A DNA stretch of 64,000 nt from an uncultured Paracoccaceae bacterium (GCA_947495295.1 CANLYJ010000001.1:1364001-1428000); one strand, 5' to 3'. Counted from the first letter of the stretch, positions 1 through 13,051 are shown. Program-made: numbers and translations. Notes: generated by a model from the letters alone, not told the origin.

Positions 1-38
1 GGCGTTTGACCTATTTCGAATGACCGCCTGAAGGCCGT

Positions 39-1046
39 CTAGTTTTCAGCGGCCCGTTCGGCTGCCCGGTTGATGGCTGCAATCGTCGCTGCTGGATCGA
101 CGTGGTGGGGCATGTGCCCGACGCCTTCCAGGGTTGTCAGCTTGGCGCTTGGCACGATCTTGATCACTTCCTGCGCGTGGATATGGATAGGAACCGTTGT
201 GTCGGCATCCCCATGCACGATCTCGATGGGCAGGGTCAGGTCAGGGTAGCGCTTGACCAGTTCGACCACATGCGGGCGCAACGTATTGACCTGCCGGATA
301 TTGGCCCGCATCGTGTCAGGCCGCAGGGTCAGCCCCGCACCGATGTAATGGGCGTAACCTTCGGGCGCAGGCTGCGGGGCGAATGTGCCATCAATCCGGC
401 TTTCGACCATGCTTTGCGGCACCAATGCAGAGATCAGGGGGATCGTGACCGCCCCGCCAAAGGCGCTGCCATTGACCCGGTAGTAGGGGTCGAGTGGTCC
501 GGGCCATGGCATCGTCACCCCGGCAAGCGACACCAGCGCCTTTGCATTGACAGGGCTGTCATTGTCCAGCCCTTCAACCGCCCAAGCATATGACACGATC
601 CCGCCAAAGCTGTGCCCGGCGACAATCGGATCGGTGATCCCAAGCTTTTCGGCGGCTTCGCGCAACATCCGCGCCTGATCCAGCGGTGGGTCGCCGTCGG
701 TGGCTGTGGCCCCGCCGGTCACACCCGGCACCCGGTCCGTATATCCCAAGCCGGGCCGGTCGAATGCCGTCACGGTGTAGCTTTCTGTTAACCGGTCCAT
801 CAGATCGAAGGTAAATTCGCGCAGGTTCCCACCGGCCCCGTGCAGCAGGATCAGATGTGGGCCACTGCCGCTTTGTACATAATGGACCTGCCCGCCTGTC
901 ACATCGATGAACTGGCCAAGCGGGGGATAGCTCTCCTCGGCCTGTGCGGCCCGGTAGCTGGCGCCGATGCTGGTCAGGGCCGCGCCGACACCGATGGCGA
1001 GTGCGGATATGGTGAGTGCTTTACGTGCCAATTTTATCCATCTCAA
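39..1046 (-). CDS. Exported alpha/beta-fold hydrolase
   Basis: 335-residue serine hydrolase of the alpha/beta fold; substrate unknown. An N-terminal hydrophobic segment (about residues 10-36, ending AAQA) looks like a signal peptide or membrane anchor, so the enzyme probably acts outside the cytoplasm. The catalytic set is visible: oxyanion motif LLHGAGG (68-73), nucleophile elbow GHSFGG with Ser146, an acid in HGDADTTVP, and the His of GVGHMPHH near the C-terminus. The start lies 26 bases inside the end of metA on the same strand, so the two genes are probably cotranscribed. The family is too broad (esterases, haloperoxidases, dehalogenases) to name a substrate; a role in methionine metabolism is not implied. 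Confidence 0.85.
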   Translation of the reverse strand: MRWIKLARKALTISALAIGVGAALTSIGASYRAAQAEESYPPLGQFIDVTGGQVHYVQSGSGPHLILLHGAGGNLREFTFDLMDRLTESYTVTAFDRPGLGYTDRVPGVTGGATATDGDPPLDQARMLREAAEKLGITDPIVAGHSFGGIVSYAWAVEGLDNDSPVNAKALVSLAGVTMPWPGPLDPYYRVNGSAFGGAVTIPLISALVPQSMVESRIDGTFAPQPAPEGYAHYIGAGLTLRPDTMRANIRQVNTLRPHVVELVKRYPDLTLPIEIVHGDADTTVPIHIHAQEVIKIVPSAKLTTLEGVGHMPHHVDPAATIAAINRAAERAAEN

Positions 1047-1938
1047 ACTGGGTGGTCTGATAAATTTCGTTTATCCAGTTTCCATATAGAAGGTGCGCAT
1101 GGCTTCGCCACCTGTTTTGCGGTTGTTCCGTTGGGTCATCATCCGGGTAGTAGTTCATGGGCACGTTAATCGGCGTGCCTTCGCTGATATCCCGGTCATA
1201 TTCCTGTTTCAGCGTGCCGCTGTCATATTCGAAATGGTTGAAGATATAGAGCGCCCGGTGACCGGGATCTTCGACCAGGCAAGGGCCAGCCTCATCGCTG
1301 GTGATCAGCGTCTTTAGCCCATGGTCTGCATCAATCTCATCCTGCCGCATTTCCGTCCAGCGGCTGACCGGGATCACGCAATCGTCAGAGAAGCCCCGCA
1401 GATAGGGCGAAGCAGGTTCCATGTTCCGGTGCCGGAAACAGCCGAACGCCTTGTGGTCCAGAATGTGTTTCTTGACCCCGTGGAAATAGTTGATCATCGC
1501 CATCCCGCCCCAGCAGACGCCGAAGGTCGAATGGACGTTGGTTTGGGTCCAGTCAAAGACCTGGGTCAGTTCATCCCAATAGGTCACGTCTTCAAACGGG
1601 AGGTGTTCGATGGGCGCGCCAGTGATGATCAGCCCGTCGAATTTCTGGTCCTTGACCGCGCTAAAGGGTTGATAAAATTCAGCCATATGTTCGGCGGCGG
1701 TGTTTTTTGTCCGGTGTTCGGACATCCGGATCAGGCTGAGTTCGATCTGCAAGGGTGTCGCCCCGATCAGCCGGGCGAACTGGTTTTCGGTCTGGATCTT
1801 TTTGGGCATCAGGTTCAGTAAAGCGATCCTGAGCGGGCGGATATCCTGCCTTGCGGCAGCGTCTTCATCAAGCACCATCACGCCTTCGTTCGACAGAACG
1901 TCATAGGCGGGTAGGGCGGCGGGCAGTTTTATCGGCAT
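1021..1938 (-). CDS. metA: Homoserine O-acyltransferase, predicted acetyl-CoA-specific
   Basis: 305-residue MetA-type enzyme that acylates the homoserine hydroxyl, the first committed step of methionine synthesis. The nucleophilic Cys142 sits in [10 protein letters not shown], with typical MetA stretches around it ([14 protein letters not shown], residues 41-54). In this family residue 111 is known to set the acyl donor: Gly gives succinyl-CoA (E. coli), Glu gives acetyl-CoA. Here the sequence is [12 protein letters not shown] with Glu at exactly 111, so the product is probably O-acetylhomoserine. The gene follows the ATPase gene after 39 bases and overlaps the hydrolase gene. An AGGATG ribosome site precedes the start. 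The gap upstream is too short for a SAM riboswitch, so any control must act further upstream. Confidence 0.95.
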   Translation of the reverse strand: MPIKLPAALPAYDVLSNEGVMVLDEDAAARQDIRPLRIALLNLMPKKIQTENQFARLIGATPLQIELSLIRMSEHRTKNTAAEHMAEFYQPFSAVKDQKFDGLIITGAPIEHLPFEDVTYWDELTQVFDWTQTNVHSTFGVCWGGMAMINYFHGVKKHILDHKAFGCFRHRNMEPASPYLRGFSDDCVIPVSRWTEMRQDEIDADHGLKTLITSDEAGPCLVEDPGHRALYIFNHFEYDSGTLKQEYDRDISEGTPINVPMNYYPDDDPTEQPQNRWRSHAHLLYGNWINEIYQTTQFEMDKIGT

Positions 1939-1977
1939 CGGATTACATCCTGGATCAAGAGAAAAGAGATAGGCGGC

Positions 1978-2841
1978 TTAGCTGCGCATCTCAAGGGCGT
2001 CGGCGATCATGCCAACAAAGCCCTCCGTATCCTTGACCTGTTCAACGGTCTTTTGCGGGATTGTGATCCCCCATTTATCGGCCATCGCCTTGTAACGCGG
2101 TTGCCGGTGCGCCAATGCCTTGGCAAAGGCCCAGCGGATGAAATCATCCGGGTCCACTTTTTCCGGGCTGGTGTCATATTCCGCCAGATAGGCCTGCCAT
2201 GTCGCCAGCAGAAAGGCCGGGTCATAGGACATCGGCTTGGGCTCTTTATCGAAACGGCGGATCAGTTCGGCGGTGTGTTCTTCGGTGCCTTCAATCCAGA
2301 CCATCAGCGTCTTTGACGCCAGATCGGTCAGGACGGGGTCATCTGGATCATGGGCATCCACCCATTCGCAGATTGATCCGCCCGTATCGCAGACGAAATG
2401 CGGGTATTGATAGAGGTCCACCGCCCGGTCGATGAAATAGCCGGTATCGTGCAGGGCCGCGACCTCCGCCGCCTGAAACTGGTCTTGCCGCCACGTGTAT
2501 TCATCCCAATCCAGCCCGCCCTTGGTTGGGTCGCCGGGCTTGCCCAGATAGGAGGACATTGGTTTGAGGTCATCGAAGGAGATATTCGATCCGATATAGA
2601 TCGAGTTTGACCGCAAAAGATCGCGCAGGAACGGCACCTTCATCGCCTCGCGCTTTGCATTGTCGGCGATCTTTTCGCCCATATACCGCGTTCCGATCCG
2701 GTAATCGATGGAATAGTGGAACCAATCGCCTGTGCTGCGCAGCATATTGGACAGGTAGGTCTTACCCAGACCTGACATTGCAAAAAGCAGGACCCGTTTA
2801 TGCGGCGCATTGCGCCAGTCAGAGGCGGAGGCGTAAATCAT
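1978..2841 (-). CDS. P-loop ATPase/kinase-like protein of unknown function
   Basis: 287-residue cytoplasmic protein with an N-terminal Walker A-like loop, AMSGLGKT at residues 21-28, in which the first Gly of the usual GxxGxGKT is Ala. The rest is charged and soluble, rich in Trp, Tyr and Asp, with no membrane segment. I recognise it only as a conserved hypothetical ATPase seen next to metA in related genomes; no substrate can be assigned. It is probably the first gene of an operon with metA (39-base gap) and the hydrolase. The region upstream carries a fourfold 11-base GTCGG array that begins 108 bases before the start codon. Confidence 0.7.
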   Translation of the reverse strand: MIYASASDWRNAPHKRVLLFAMSGLGKTYLSNMLRSTGDWFHYSIDYRIGTRYMGEKIADNAKREAMKVPFLRDLLRSNSIYIGSNISFDDLKPMSSYLGKPGDPTKGGLDWDEYTWRQDQFQAAEVAALHDTGYFIDRAVDLYQYPHFVCDTGGSICEWVDAHDPDDPVLTDLASKTLMVWIEGTEEHTAELIRRFDKEPKPMSYDPAFLLATWQAYLAEYDTSPEKVDPDDFIRWAFAKALAHRQPRYKAMADKWGITIPQKTVEQVKDTEGFVGMIADALEMRS

Positions 2842-2948
2842 CCGATTTGCCTAGCCGCAGATTGGACAAACTGCCAGTGGTTTTTGCCGTTTTTGCCATG
2901 ATGGTCTGTAAGTTGATGTTTTTAAGACAAGATTCGGGGCAGGGGCCT

Positions 2949-2986
2949 GTCGGCGTCACGTCGGACATGCGTCGGACTTGTGTCGG
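2949..2986. repeat. Fourfold GTCGG array, 11-base pitch (array A)
   Basis: GTCGG cores begin at 2949, 2960, 2971 and 2982, exactly 11 bases apart; the two middle cores extend to GTCGGAC. It lies in the 425-base gap (2842-3266) between the divergent ATPase and PaiB-like genes, in which I see no gene. On the minus strand it reads as CCGAC repeats 108-145 bases upstream of the ATPase start. The same four-core layout recurs at 14577-14614 and 30932-30969. The pitch matches one helical turn, as in tandem subsites of OmpR/PhoB-type regulators; function is inference. Confidence 0.75.
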
Positions 2987-3266
2987 GCACCTTTGTGCGG
3001 GGCGGTCAGGTTTTGTTAAGGATCAGCATGGTTATCAAAACTTGCTAAACCATGACCTCCGCGTGCGGCGCGACAAGGACTAAGACAGCGACGAAAGGTC
3101 GATCTATGCACGCCTAAGGCGAATGCGCTTCGACCAAAGTGAAACAAGATCACCGCCAGTCGCCGGGCTTTAGATACATGGCTGGTGTGGGACTTTTCTG
3201 CCCTTCGCTGTGTTTGAAGCAATCGCGGCTTTCGGGTATGCGTCCAGGGACAATAAGGAGTTACCG

Positions 3267-3902
3267 ATGTTTCAGCCACCGGTCTTTCGAGAACAACGCA
3301 AAGACGTCATGCAAGAATTGGTTATGGCACATCCCTTTGCCACGATCGTTACCTCTGCAACTGGGCGCTTGACGGCAGATCATGTGCCGCTGGTCCTGAA
3401 AACCGCATCAGGTCAATCCTGCCTTCAGGGTCACATCGCTGCCAACAACCCACTGTTTCGCGAGACAGAAGACGCCTTTGAGGTCCTGACGGTATTTCAG
3501 GGCCCTCAAACCTATGTCACGCCTTCGTGGTATGCGTCGAAGCAAGAACACGGGAAAGTCGTTCCGACGTGGAACTATGTTGTCGTTCACGTCCGCGGTG
3601 CGTTGCGGTTCACACGAGAGCCTGAATGGCTTCTTGGGCATTTGGATGACCTCACGCACCAACATGAAAGCCATCGTTCCGAACCTTGGGCTGTGTCTGA
3701 TGCCCCGCCTGATTTTGTACAACGGCAACTTCGTGGTCTGGTTGGTTTCGAGATAACGATTGAGGACATGCAGGGAACGTGGAAGGTTAGCCAGAATAAG
3801 GCGCTGAAAGACTGGACCGGGGTCAAGACCGGACTTGAGCAAGAAGCGACACCTGATGCTACAGACATGGCGCGATTGGTGGAAGAACACGCAAGACGAT
3901 AG
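3267..3902 (+). CDS. PaiB-family FMN-binding protein
   Basis: 211-residue protein of the PaiB/FMN-binding negative regulator family, with a split-barrel flavin fold. Typical stretches are the N-terminus MFQPPVFREQ, HPFATIVT (about 25-32), the HVPLVL segment, YVTPSWY, and VPTWNYVVVHVRG near the middle; the length is normal for the family. The ATG at 3267 was preferred to an in-frame ATG at 3210 because AAGGAG lies eight bases before it and the family's conserved sequence begins there. PaiB of Bacillus was described as a regulator of sporulation and protease genes, but most homologues are uncharacterised and may be flavin reductases. It stands alone between a divergent operon and a convergent YHS gene. 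Confidence 0.85.
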   Translation: MFQPPVFREQRKDVMQELVMAHPFATIVTSATGRLTADHVPLVLKTASGQSCLQGHIAANNPLFRETEDAFEVLTVFQGPQTYVTPSWYASKQEHGKVVPTWNYVVVHVRGALRFTREPEWLLGHLDDLTHQHESHRSEPWAVSDAPPDFVQRQLRGLVGFEITIEDMQGTWKVSQNKALKDWTGVKTGLEQEATPDATDMARLVEEHARR

Positions 3903-4098
3903 CGCGAACCTTCTGAAACAGCCGAGACTTGTGCGGCGCATAGCATCGATCAAATTGGATTTGTCAGTGGCATGCGGGCGTCCACCGGGAACGTCCGCTT
4001 TGCGCAACATCAACGGATATGGCGACTTATAAACCTTTGGATTTGTTACCGTTCCATCCGCCAGGTGCGCCAGGTGACCAACCCGCCAAAGGGCTGAT

Positions 4099-4560
4099 TC
4101 AGGCCTGCAGGATTGTCGGCCAATTGGCGTTGGCTGCGGCGATTCGTGCAGGGATGTCGCGTTCCCATTTGCGCTGAATGCGCCGAGAGTAATTGAGGTA
4201 AAGCTTGCCATCAACGATCTTCCAGGCATGCGGCACAGTGGATGCGGTATAACCTTCGCTGACCGCCCAGGCGCAGTAACCGCCATATTGCGGGGCGTAT
4301 TCTTCAGGTGCAGCGGCAAAGGCGGCCCGGTTCTCTTCGGTGGAAAACCGCCATGTCACGCCCATCCAGTCATGGGTGATGTCGGCATTACCGGGCACCG
4401 GTTCGCCTTGCGTGAAATACCCGACCACATCCGTTCCATCGACGGCGATCCCGTCATTGGCATAGATCGATGGTGTGGCTGCCATGCCGGTTTGGCCCAA
4501 CAGGGCAAGTGCTGGTGTGGCGACGGCAAATGTCAGCAGGGTGCGGCGTGTCAATGTCAT
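4099..4560 (-). CDS. Exported YHS-domain protein
   Basis: 153-residue protein with a twin-arginine-like N-terminal signal (TRRTLLTF followed by a hydrophobic stretch, cleavage near GMAA at about 28). The mature part is a YHS-type domain: DVVGYFTQGEPV, the WRFSTEENRAAFAAAPEEYAP region and YGGYCAWAVS. YHS domains are small metal-associated modules; in Rhodobacteraceae this exported form is common but its partner is unknown. It is monocistronic and convergent with the PaiB-like gene. The 196 bases between them hold nothing I recognise. Confidence 0.8.
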   Translation of the reverse strand: MTLTRRTLLTFAVATPALALLGQTGMAATPSIYANDGIAVDGTDVVGYFTQGEPVPGNADITHDWMGVTWRFSTEENRAAFAAAPEEYAPQYGGYCAWAVSEGYTASTVPHAWKIVDGKLYLNYSRRIQRKWERDIPARIAAANANWPTILQA

Positions 4561-4734
4561 CTAAGGCTCCTTCGCGGGGTCTGTGTCTGGCCGCAATATG
4601 CAGCTTGCCGTTGCCCTGACACCAGCCCCCACACAGAGATGTCATTGTGATGTTATAATTTCAAAGGCCCGCAGTATCGCGATGCGAGTTGCAGCGGCTG
4701 GTAAACGCATGCGGACCGGAGTAGTGGGCAATAA

Positions 4735-4762
4735 TTGACACGATGCAACTACCCGTTATCTT
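4735..4762 (+). promoter_or_regulatory. Candidate sigma-70-type promoter of the GAF/NDT-like gene
   Basis: A perfect -35 box TTGACA (4735-4740) is followed after 16 bases by TATCTT (4757-4762), 53 bases before the ATG at 4815. This is the best promoter match in the 254-base gap 4561-4814, and it supports independent expression of the downstream gene. Confidence 0.45.
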
Positions 4763-4814
4763 TCTTTTAGTTATCTGAAGTCTTTTCACTAAAATTTTTT
4801 ATAGGGGCCCGGTC

Positions 4815-5912
4815 ATGATTGATCTTTCGCATCAAGTGCTAATCAAGAAGTTACACGATTTCAGCCTTCCGTTGAATTTCATCCAAGAGGAACATGAACG
4901 CCGGATCATTACCGCTGTAATACGAAAGCTTGCGTTGCTTTCTACCGATGCACTTTTTCGAGTCTACAAGTGCGTTCGTATTGATGGAAAATATGCGCTT
5001 GAACTGAAAGCGCATTCTGGTGGAGCAAGACGCGGGAGTGCATCAGAGCGCATTTTGTTAGATGAGGTAACGCGTAAGGGTGCTTTGTCCTGGTGCGTCG
5101 ATCATGGTGACGAAAAGGGCGGTTTTTGGGTGGAAGGAATTCGGGCGTCGGCCGAACCTTCCAAGTTACGAAACAAGTTCGACGGTGAGGAAATTGGATC
5201 TGAGTATACCGATTTTGTCGACGACCCGGACACTGTTATAGCGGTACCGTTACGGACGTCTGGTGCCGAGGTTATTGGAATTCTTGCTGTGCAGTTTGAA
5301 GCTGAGGCTAAGGTCTCAGAGAAGTTCGTCAATATTCTGGCCGATATCTCATCAGAGGTTGCGCGCATTATGCGGAAAGCAAACGAGACCAGTTCCTACA
5401 TCAGAAATACGACCGACTCGGTCGAAGGCTTTTTGGATGATATTCAAAATCTTGATTTGTCGCCTGAACTTTTGGAACCAAGGAGCAAAGTGGGGTTCAT
5501 CGCGCGACCATTCTCAAAGGAGTTCAACGAAATTGGAGAAGAGCTTCAGTCGGTTTTAAGTGAGTTGGGTTGTGAGGCACTGACATACGACCCTGATCGT
5601 CCCGGTGGTATTGTTGTTCGGGAGATCGTCGATCAGATCAGGAAGTCGCGATTCGGAATAGCCGACATTACCGGTTCAAATCCAAATGTATTGATGGAAG
5701 TAGGTGTCATGATCACGAGCGGAAAGGATGTCTTGCTGATCAAGAAATATGGCGATGATACGCAGACACCATTTAATGTTTCCGGCCACCATGCGCACGA
5801 ATATCGTATGAGTTCAGCAGGCCAGATTGAGATTAAGCGTCCCGATGAGAATCGTTTTCGTCCGTTTTCCGATGCTATGCGTGCGGCGCTGGATCAATTC
5901 GCAAGAGACTGA
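4815..5912 (+). CDS. GAF-domain protein with C-terminal nucleoside-deoxyribosyltransferase/TIR-like domain
   Basis: 365-residue soluble two-domain protein. Residues about 25-190 look like a GAF sensor fold, ending in the typical AVPLRTSGAEVIGILAVQ. Residues 225-312 form a Rossmann-like domain of the NDT/TIR-like superfamily: VGFIARPFS, a helix, then IADITGSNPNVLMEVG followed by GKDVLLIKK. Glu295 sits where NDT enzymes carry their nucleophile (MELGYALSQGK type). Such domains cut or bind nucleotides, and several bacterial defence effectors use them, so a sensor-effector role is a reasonable inference. The gene stands alone; two 60-base lines counted by hand are 48% and 53% GC, against 67% for a line of the neighbouring mnmA, which suggests transfer. 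No partner gene is adjacent. Confidence 0.7.
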   Translation: MIDLSHQVLIKKLHDFSLPLNFIQEEHERRIITAVIRKLALLSTDALFRVYKCVRIDGKYALELKAHSGGARRGSASERILLDEVTRKGALSWCVDHGDEKGGFWVEGIRASAEPSKLRNKFDGEEIGSEYTDFVDDPDTVIAVPLRTSGAEVIGILAVQFEAEAKVSEKFVNILADISSEVARIMRKANETSSYIRNTTDSVEGFLDDIQNLDLSPELLEPRSKVGFIARPFSKEFNEIGEELQSVLSELGCEALTYDPDRPGGIVVREIVDQIRKSRFGIADITGSNPNVLMEVGVMITSGKDVLLIKKYGDDTQTPFNVSGHHAHEYRMSSAGQIEIKRPDENRFRPFSDAMRAALDQFARD

Positions 5913-5924
5913 TGTGCGCTGGCG

Positions 5925-7064
5925 CTACTGCCCCCGCCAGATCCAACCGCCGCCCAGAATGCGTGTGCTATCGGAGTCGTAGAAAACGCAGGCTTGCCCC
6001 GGTGAGATGCCTTGTTCTGCGGCGACCAGTTCGACCTCCGCCTCGGTGTCCGAGATTGGGCGGAGCACGGCATCGGTCGGGGGCCGGGTGGACCGCACCC
6101 GGACGGCGATTTCCCGTTCGCCGATATCCATCAGGTTGCCGCCGCCGATCCAGTTGATCTCGCGCACGGGCACCCGCCTGGTGGACAGCAATTCCTTGGG
6201 TCCGACAATGACTTGCTTGGCATCTACATCCAGCTTTACCACATAAAGCGGGTCTGCCAGCCCCCCGATCCCCAAGCCCCGCCGTTGCCCGATTGTGTAG
6301 TGGATCACGCCTTTATGCGCCCCAAGGATATTGCCATCCATGTCCACGATGTCACCGGGTTCAGCGGCGCCGGGCCGCAGTTTTTCGATCACGGCGGCAT
6401 AGTCCCCGTTAGGCACAAAGCAGATATCCTGACTATCGGGTTTATCGGCCACGCTCAGCCCGTATTTCGCGGCGAGCGCGCGGGTTTCATCCTTTGAGGC
6501 GTGATGCCCCAATGGGAAACGCAGGTAGTCCAGCTGTTCTTGTGTGGTCGAGAACAGGAAATAGCTTTGGTCTTTGCCCGGGTCGGCGGCGGAGTGCAGC
6601 TCTGCCCCCTCGACACCCATCTTGCGTTGGATGTAATGCCCCGTTGCCATGCAATCGGCGTCAAGATCCTTGGCCGTTTCCAGCAGGTCCTTGAACTTCA
6701 CCCGCTCATTGCAACGGATGCAGGGCACGGGGGTTGCCCCGCCCAGATAGCTATCGGCGAATTCATCAATCACGGCTTCACGGAATGTGTTTTCATAATC
6801 CAGCACGTAATGCGGAAAACCCATTTCCTCGGCCACCCGACGCGCATCATGGATATCGCGCCCCGCGCAGCACGCCCCTTTTTTGGCAAGCGCTGCACCG
6901 TGGTCATAAAGTTGCAAGGTCACGCCAACGACATCGTAACCTTCTTCGGCCAGTTTGGCCGCCACAACAGAGCTGTCGACCCCGCCGGACATGGCGACGA
7001 CAACACGCGTCTGCGCAGGCGGTTTTGCAAAGCCGAGCGAGTTCAGCGGCATATCGAGGGACAT
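5925..7064 (-). CDS. mnmA: tRNA-specific 2-thiouridylase
   Basis: 379-residue MnmA (TrmU), which thiolates U34 of tRNAs for Lys, Glu and Gln in the cytoplasm. The PP-loop ATP site is MSGGVDSS near the N-terminus; the catalytic Cys pair lies in [14 protein letters not shown] and [12 protein letters not shown], and GQRRGLGI marks the central domain. A longer frame reaches 7124, but its first 20 residues are not MnmA-like, so the ATG at 7064 (MSLDMPLNS) was chosen. The 3' end lies 12 bases from the stop of the convergent GAF/NDT-like gene. It is divergent from sciP. Confidence 0.95.
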   Translation of the reverse strand: MSLDMPLNSLGFAKPPAQTRVVVAMSGGVDSSVVAAKLAEEGYDVVGVTLQLYDHGAALAKKGACCAGRDIHDARRVAEEMGFPHYVLDYENTFREAVIDEFADSYLGGATPVPCIRCNERVKFKDLLETAKDLDADCMATGHYIQRKMGVEGAELHSAADPGKDQSYFLFSTTQEQLDYLRFPLGHHASKDETRALAAKYGLSVADKPDSQDICFVPNGDYAAVIEKLRPGAAEPGDIVDMDGNILGAHKGVIHYTIGQRRGLGIGGLADPLYVVKLDVDAKQVIVGPKELLSTRRVPVREINWIGGGNLMDIGEREIAVRVRSTRPPTDAVLRPISDTEAEVELVAAEQGISPGQACVFYDSDSTRILGGGWIWRGQ

Positions 7065-7196
7065 CGGATTTTCCAGATCAGGCAACTTCTCCCCGAAATA
7101 TAGGAAAATCCTAACTACTCTCAAGAGGCAGTTATACCTCTCATTAAGTCCTGCCCGCGATAACCACCCCCGGGAGTACGACGAAAGGGGTGTACT

Positions 7197-7475
7197 ATGT
7201 ATCTAAGAAAAGTTGAGGGGCCGCGTTCTGTGACGTTGCCAAACGGAAGCATCATGACCCGGGCTGACCTGCCTGATTCTGACACGCGGCGGTGGGTCGC
7301 GTCGCGCAAGGCGGCGGTTGTCCGGGCGGTTGCAGCCGGGTTAATCCAACGAAAAGAAGCGCTTGAGCGTTACAATTTGTCGGATGAGGAATTCGCCGAA
7401 TGGGAATTGGCCGTGCATCAATTTGGTGAGGCCGCGTTGAAGGCGACCGCACTACAACGCTATCGACAACCATAG
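7197..7475 (+). CDS. sciP: SciP (DUF1153), CtrA-antagonising cell-cycle regulator
   Basis: 92-residue helix-turn-helix protein. In Caulobacter SciP binds CtrA and blocks it from recruiting RNA polymerase. The DUF1153 hallmarks are clear: [19 protein letters not shown] at residues 8-26, then [18 protein letters not shown] and [14 protein letters not shown]. The start has an AAAGGGG ribosome site close upstream. Its position directly before ctrA on the same strand is typical of Rhodobacterales. The 91 bases between the two genes carry a dyad that may give ctrA its own promoter. Confidence 0.95.
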   Translation: MYLRKVEGPRSVTLPNGSIMTRADLPDSDTRRWVASRKAAVVRAVAAGLIQRKEALERYNLSDEEFAEWELAVHQFGEAALKATALQRYRQP

Positions 7476-7513
7476 GTAGAAATGCAATGATGTTCTGGTA
7501 TAGTAACGGGTGA

Positions 7514-7537
7514 TTAACCTTTAGCCGTTTAGGTTAA
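7514..7537 (+). promoter_or_regulatory. TTAACC/GGTTAA dyad upstream of ctrA
   Basis: TTAACC (7514-7519) and GGTTAA (7532-7537) form a perfect six-base inverted repeat with a 12-base spacer, ending 29 bases before the ctrA start. TTAACC-type halves resemble CtrA half-sites (consensus TTAA-N7-TTAA), so autoregulation is a fair guess. The spacing is not canonical. Confidence 0.45.
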
Positions 7538-7566
7538 CGACACTGAAGAGAGAGCGGAGAACTCGG

Positions 7567-8280
7567 ATGCGTGTCTTGCTGGTTGAAGATGACCCAACAA
7601 CGTCGAAAAGCATTGAACTGATGCTGACCCATGCCAACCTGAACGTCTATGCGACGGATTTGGGTGAAGAGGGGATCGATCTTGCGAAATTGTACGATTA
7701 CGACCTGATCCTACTGGATCTGAACCTGCCGGACATGAATGGCCACGAAGTGCTGCGCCAATTGCGCCTGAGCCGTATTGATACGCCTATATTGATCCTC
7801 TCAGGGGATGATGGGACAGAAAGCAAGCTAAAAGGCTTTGGTTTCGGTGCAGATGATTATCTGACGAAACCCTTCCACCGCGAAGAACTCGTGGCGCGTA
7901 TCCATGCAATCATCCGCCGTTCCAAAGGTCACGCGCAGTCGATCATCAAAACCGGGCGGATTGCCGTTAATCTGGATGCCAAAACGGTTGATGTGGGCGG
8001 CAGTACCGTCCACCTGACCGGCAAGGAATATCAGATGCTGGAACTGTTGAGCCTGCGCAAGGGCACAACACTAACCAAGGAGATGTTCCTGAACCATCTT
8101 TACGGGGGCATGGACGAGCCTGAACTGAAGATCATTGACGTCTTTATCTGCAAGCTGCGCAAGAAGCTGAGCGAAGCAACCGACGGCGAAAACTATATCG
8201 AAACGGTCTGGGGCCGGGGTTATGTATTGCGTGATCCCGAGCCCGTTGTTGCAACTGAAAAGATTGCAGTCGGCGCATAA
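7567..8280 (+). CDS. ctrA: Cell-cycle response regulator CtrA
   Basis: 237-residue OmpR-type response regulator, the master cell-cycle and motility regulator of alphaproteobacteria. The receiver domain (1-120) carries the acidic pocket EDD (7-9), phospho-acceptor Asp51 in LILLDLNLP, the switch Ser in LILSGDDG, and Lys in [15 protein letters not shown]. The winged helix (about 125-230) contains [18 protein letters not shown], the recognition-helix region [17 protein letters not shown] and GRGYVLRD. Length and sequence match CtrA rather than a generic PhoB. In Rhodobacterales CtrA usually controls flagella and gene transfer agents and is not essential. A target candidate in this window is the box at 26279-26293. 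Confidence 0.97.
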   Translation: MRVLLVEDDPTTSKSIELMLTHANLNVYATDLGEEGIDLAKLYDYDLILLDLNLPDMNGHEVLRQLRLSRIDTPILILSGDDGTESKLKGFGFGADDYLTKPFHREELVARIHAIIRRSKGHAQSIIKTGRIAVNLDAKTVDVGGSTVHLTGKEYQMLELLSLRKGTTLTKEMFLNHLYGGMDEPELKIIDVFICKLRKKLSEATDGENYIETVWGRGYVLRDPEPVVATEKIAVGA

Positions 8281-8380
8281 TCGGCGCCGGGCCAAGCCGC
8301 TCACGGAACTTGTGCCCAACACCACTGGACGTGGCAATCGACGCTGCCTAAGAATTGGACCAACCATTTTGTCAGGTTGA

Positions 8381-12633
<4,253 letters not shown>

Positions 12634-12661
12634 TACAGAATATCGCATTATGTTCGCAAAT

Positions 12662-12676
12662 GTTCTTAAAAAGTTC
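12662..12676 (+). promoter_or_regulatory. LexA (SOS) box, GTTC-N7-GTTC
   Basis: GTTC at 12662-12665 and GTTC at 12673-12676 are separated by exactly seven bases (TTAAAAA). This matches the alphaproteobacterial LexA operator GTTC-N7-GTTC. A third GTTC at 12652 is spaced by six. The box lies 58 bases before the ATG of the small membrane protein at 12734, and it sits between two copies of CAGTGGGTTAAT (12623-12634 and 12681-12692). Confidence 0.6.
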
Positions 12677-12733
12677 TTTACAGTGGGTTAATGATGTGGG
12701 AACAAAGTGGCAACAGAACGTTAGGAGAACACC

Positions 12734-12856
12734 ATGGCCCAAGAGATCAGATCTGTTATTGCACGTTCGCGCGATACGCTTTTGGCCGATACACTTGGTG
12801 TGATTGCCTTGATGGTGATGTTGTTTGTTGGATTGGCTTTACCCGGGCTTATCTGA
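12734..12856 (+). CDS. 40-residue single-span membrane peptide, likely LexA-controlled
   Basis: Short frame of 40 codons with an AGGAGA ribosome site five bases before the ATG. Residues 1-20 are charged and amphipathic (MAQEIRSVIARSRDTL...). Residues 21-40 are almost wholly hydrophobic (LGVIALMVMLFVGLALPGLI), so one C-terminal membrane span is expected. Similar short hypothetical proteins occur in other Rhodobacteraceae, to my recollection. The upstream LexA box and a downstream Rho-independent terminator make a complete transcription unit. Caulobacter SidA, a 29-residue LexA-controlled membrane peptide, inhibits division through FtsW/FtsN; the size, topology and control here are alike, but sequence homology is not claimed. 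Confidence 0.65.
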   Translation: MAQEIRSVIARSRDTLLADTLGVIALMVMLFVGLALPGLI

Positions 12857-13003
12857 CCCTGCCGGCGCTTGTCTGCATTTGGTCCATCACATTGCCCTGT
12901 CCCAAGAATGCAATGTTTGATGACCTGCCTGTCTGATGTTCGTGAACGGGGTTTTGCCTCCCCCGATTGAACGCCCGGACCAGATATCATGCGCCTGACA
13001 CTG

Positions 13004-13040
13004 CCGCCGCCATCCTGTCCCGGATGCGCGGCGGTTTTTT
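13004..13040 (+). terminator. Rho-independent terminator after the 40-residue gene
   Basis: A GC-rich hairpin (left arm CCGCCGCCATCC, right arm GGATGCGCGGCGG with a one-base bulge) is followed directly by six T (13035-13040). It reads on the plus strand, about 150 bases past the small gene, and in the 271-base gap 12857-13127 is the only clear signal apart from the hairpin array. Confidence 0.75.
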
Positions 13041-13051
13041 CTGGTGGTGGG

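Noticed and set aside
1939..1977. SAM-II type riboswitch before metA
   Set aside because: Only 39 bases separate metA from the upstream gene, and no pseudoknot-like pattern is visible in them.
2949..2986. GTCGG arrays as CRISPR
   Set aside because: The repeat unit is 11 bases in total with a five-base core; there are no spacers of normal length and no cas genes.
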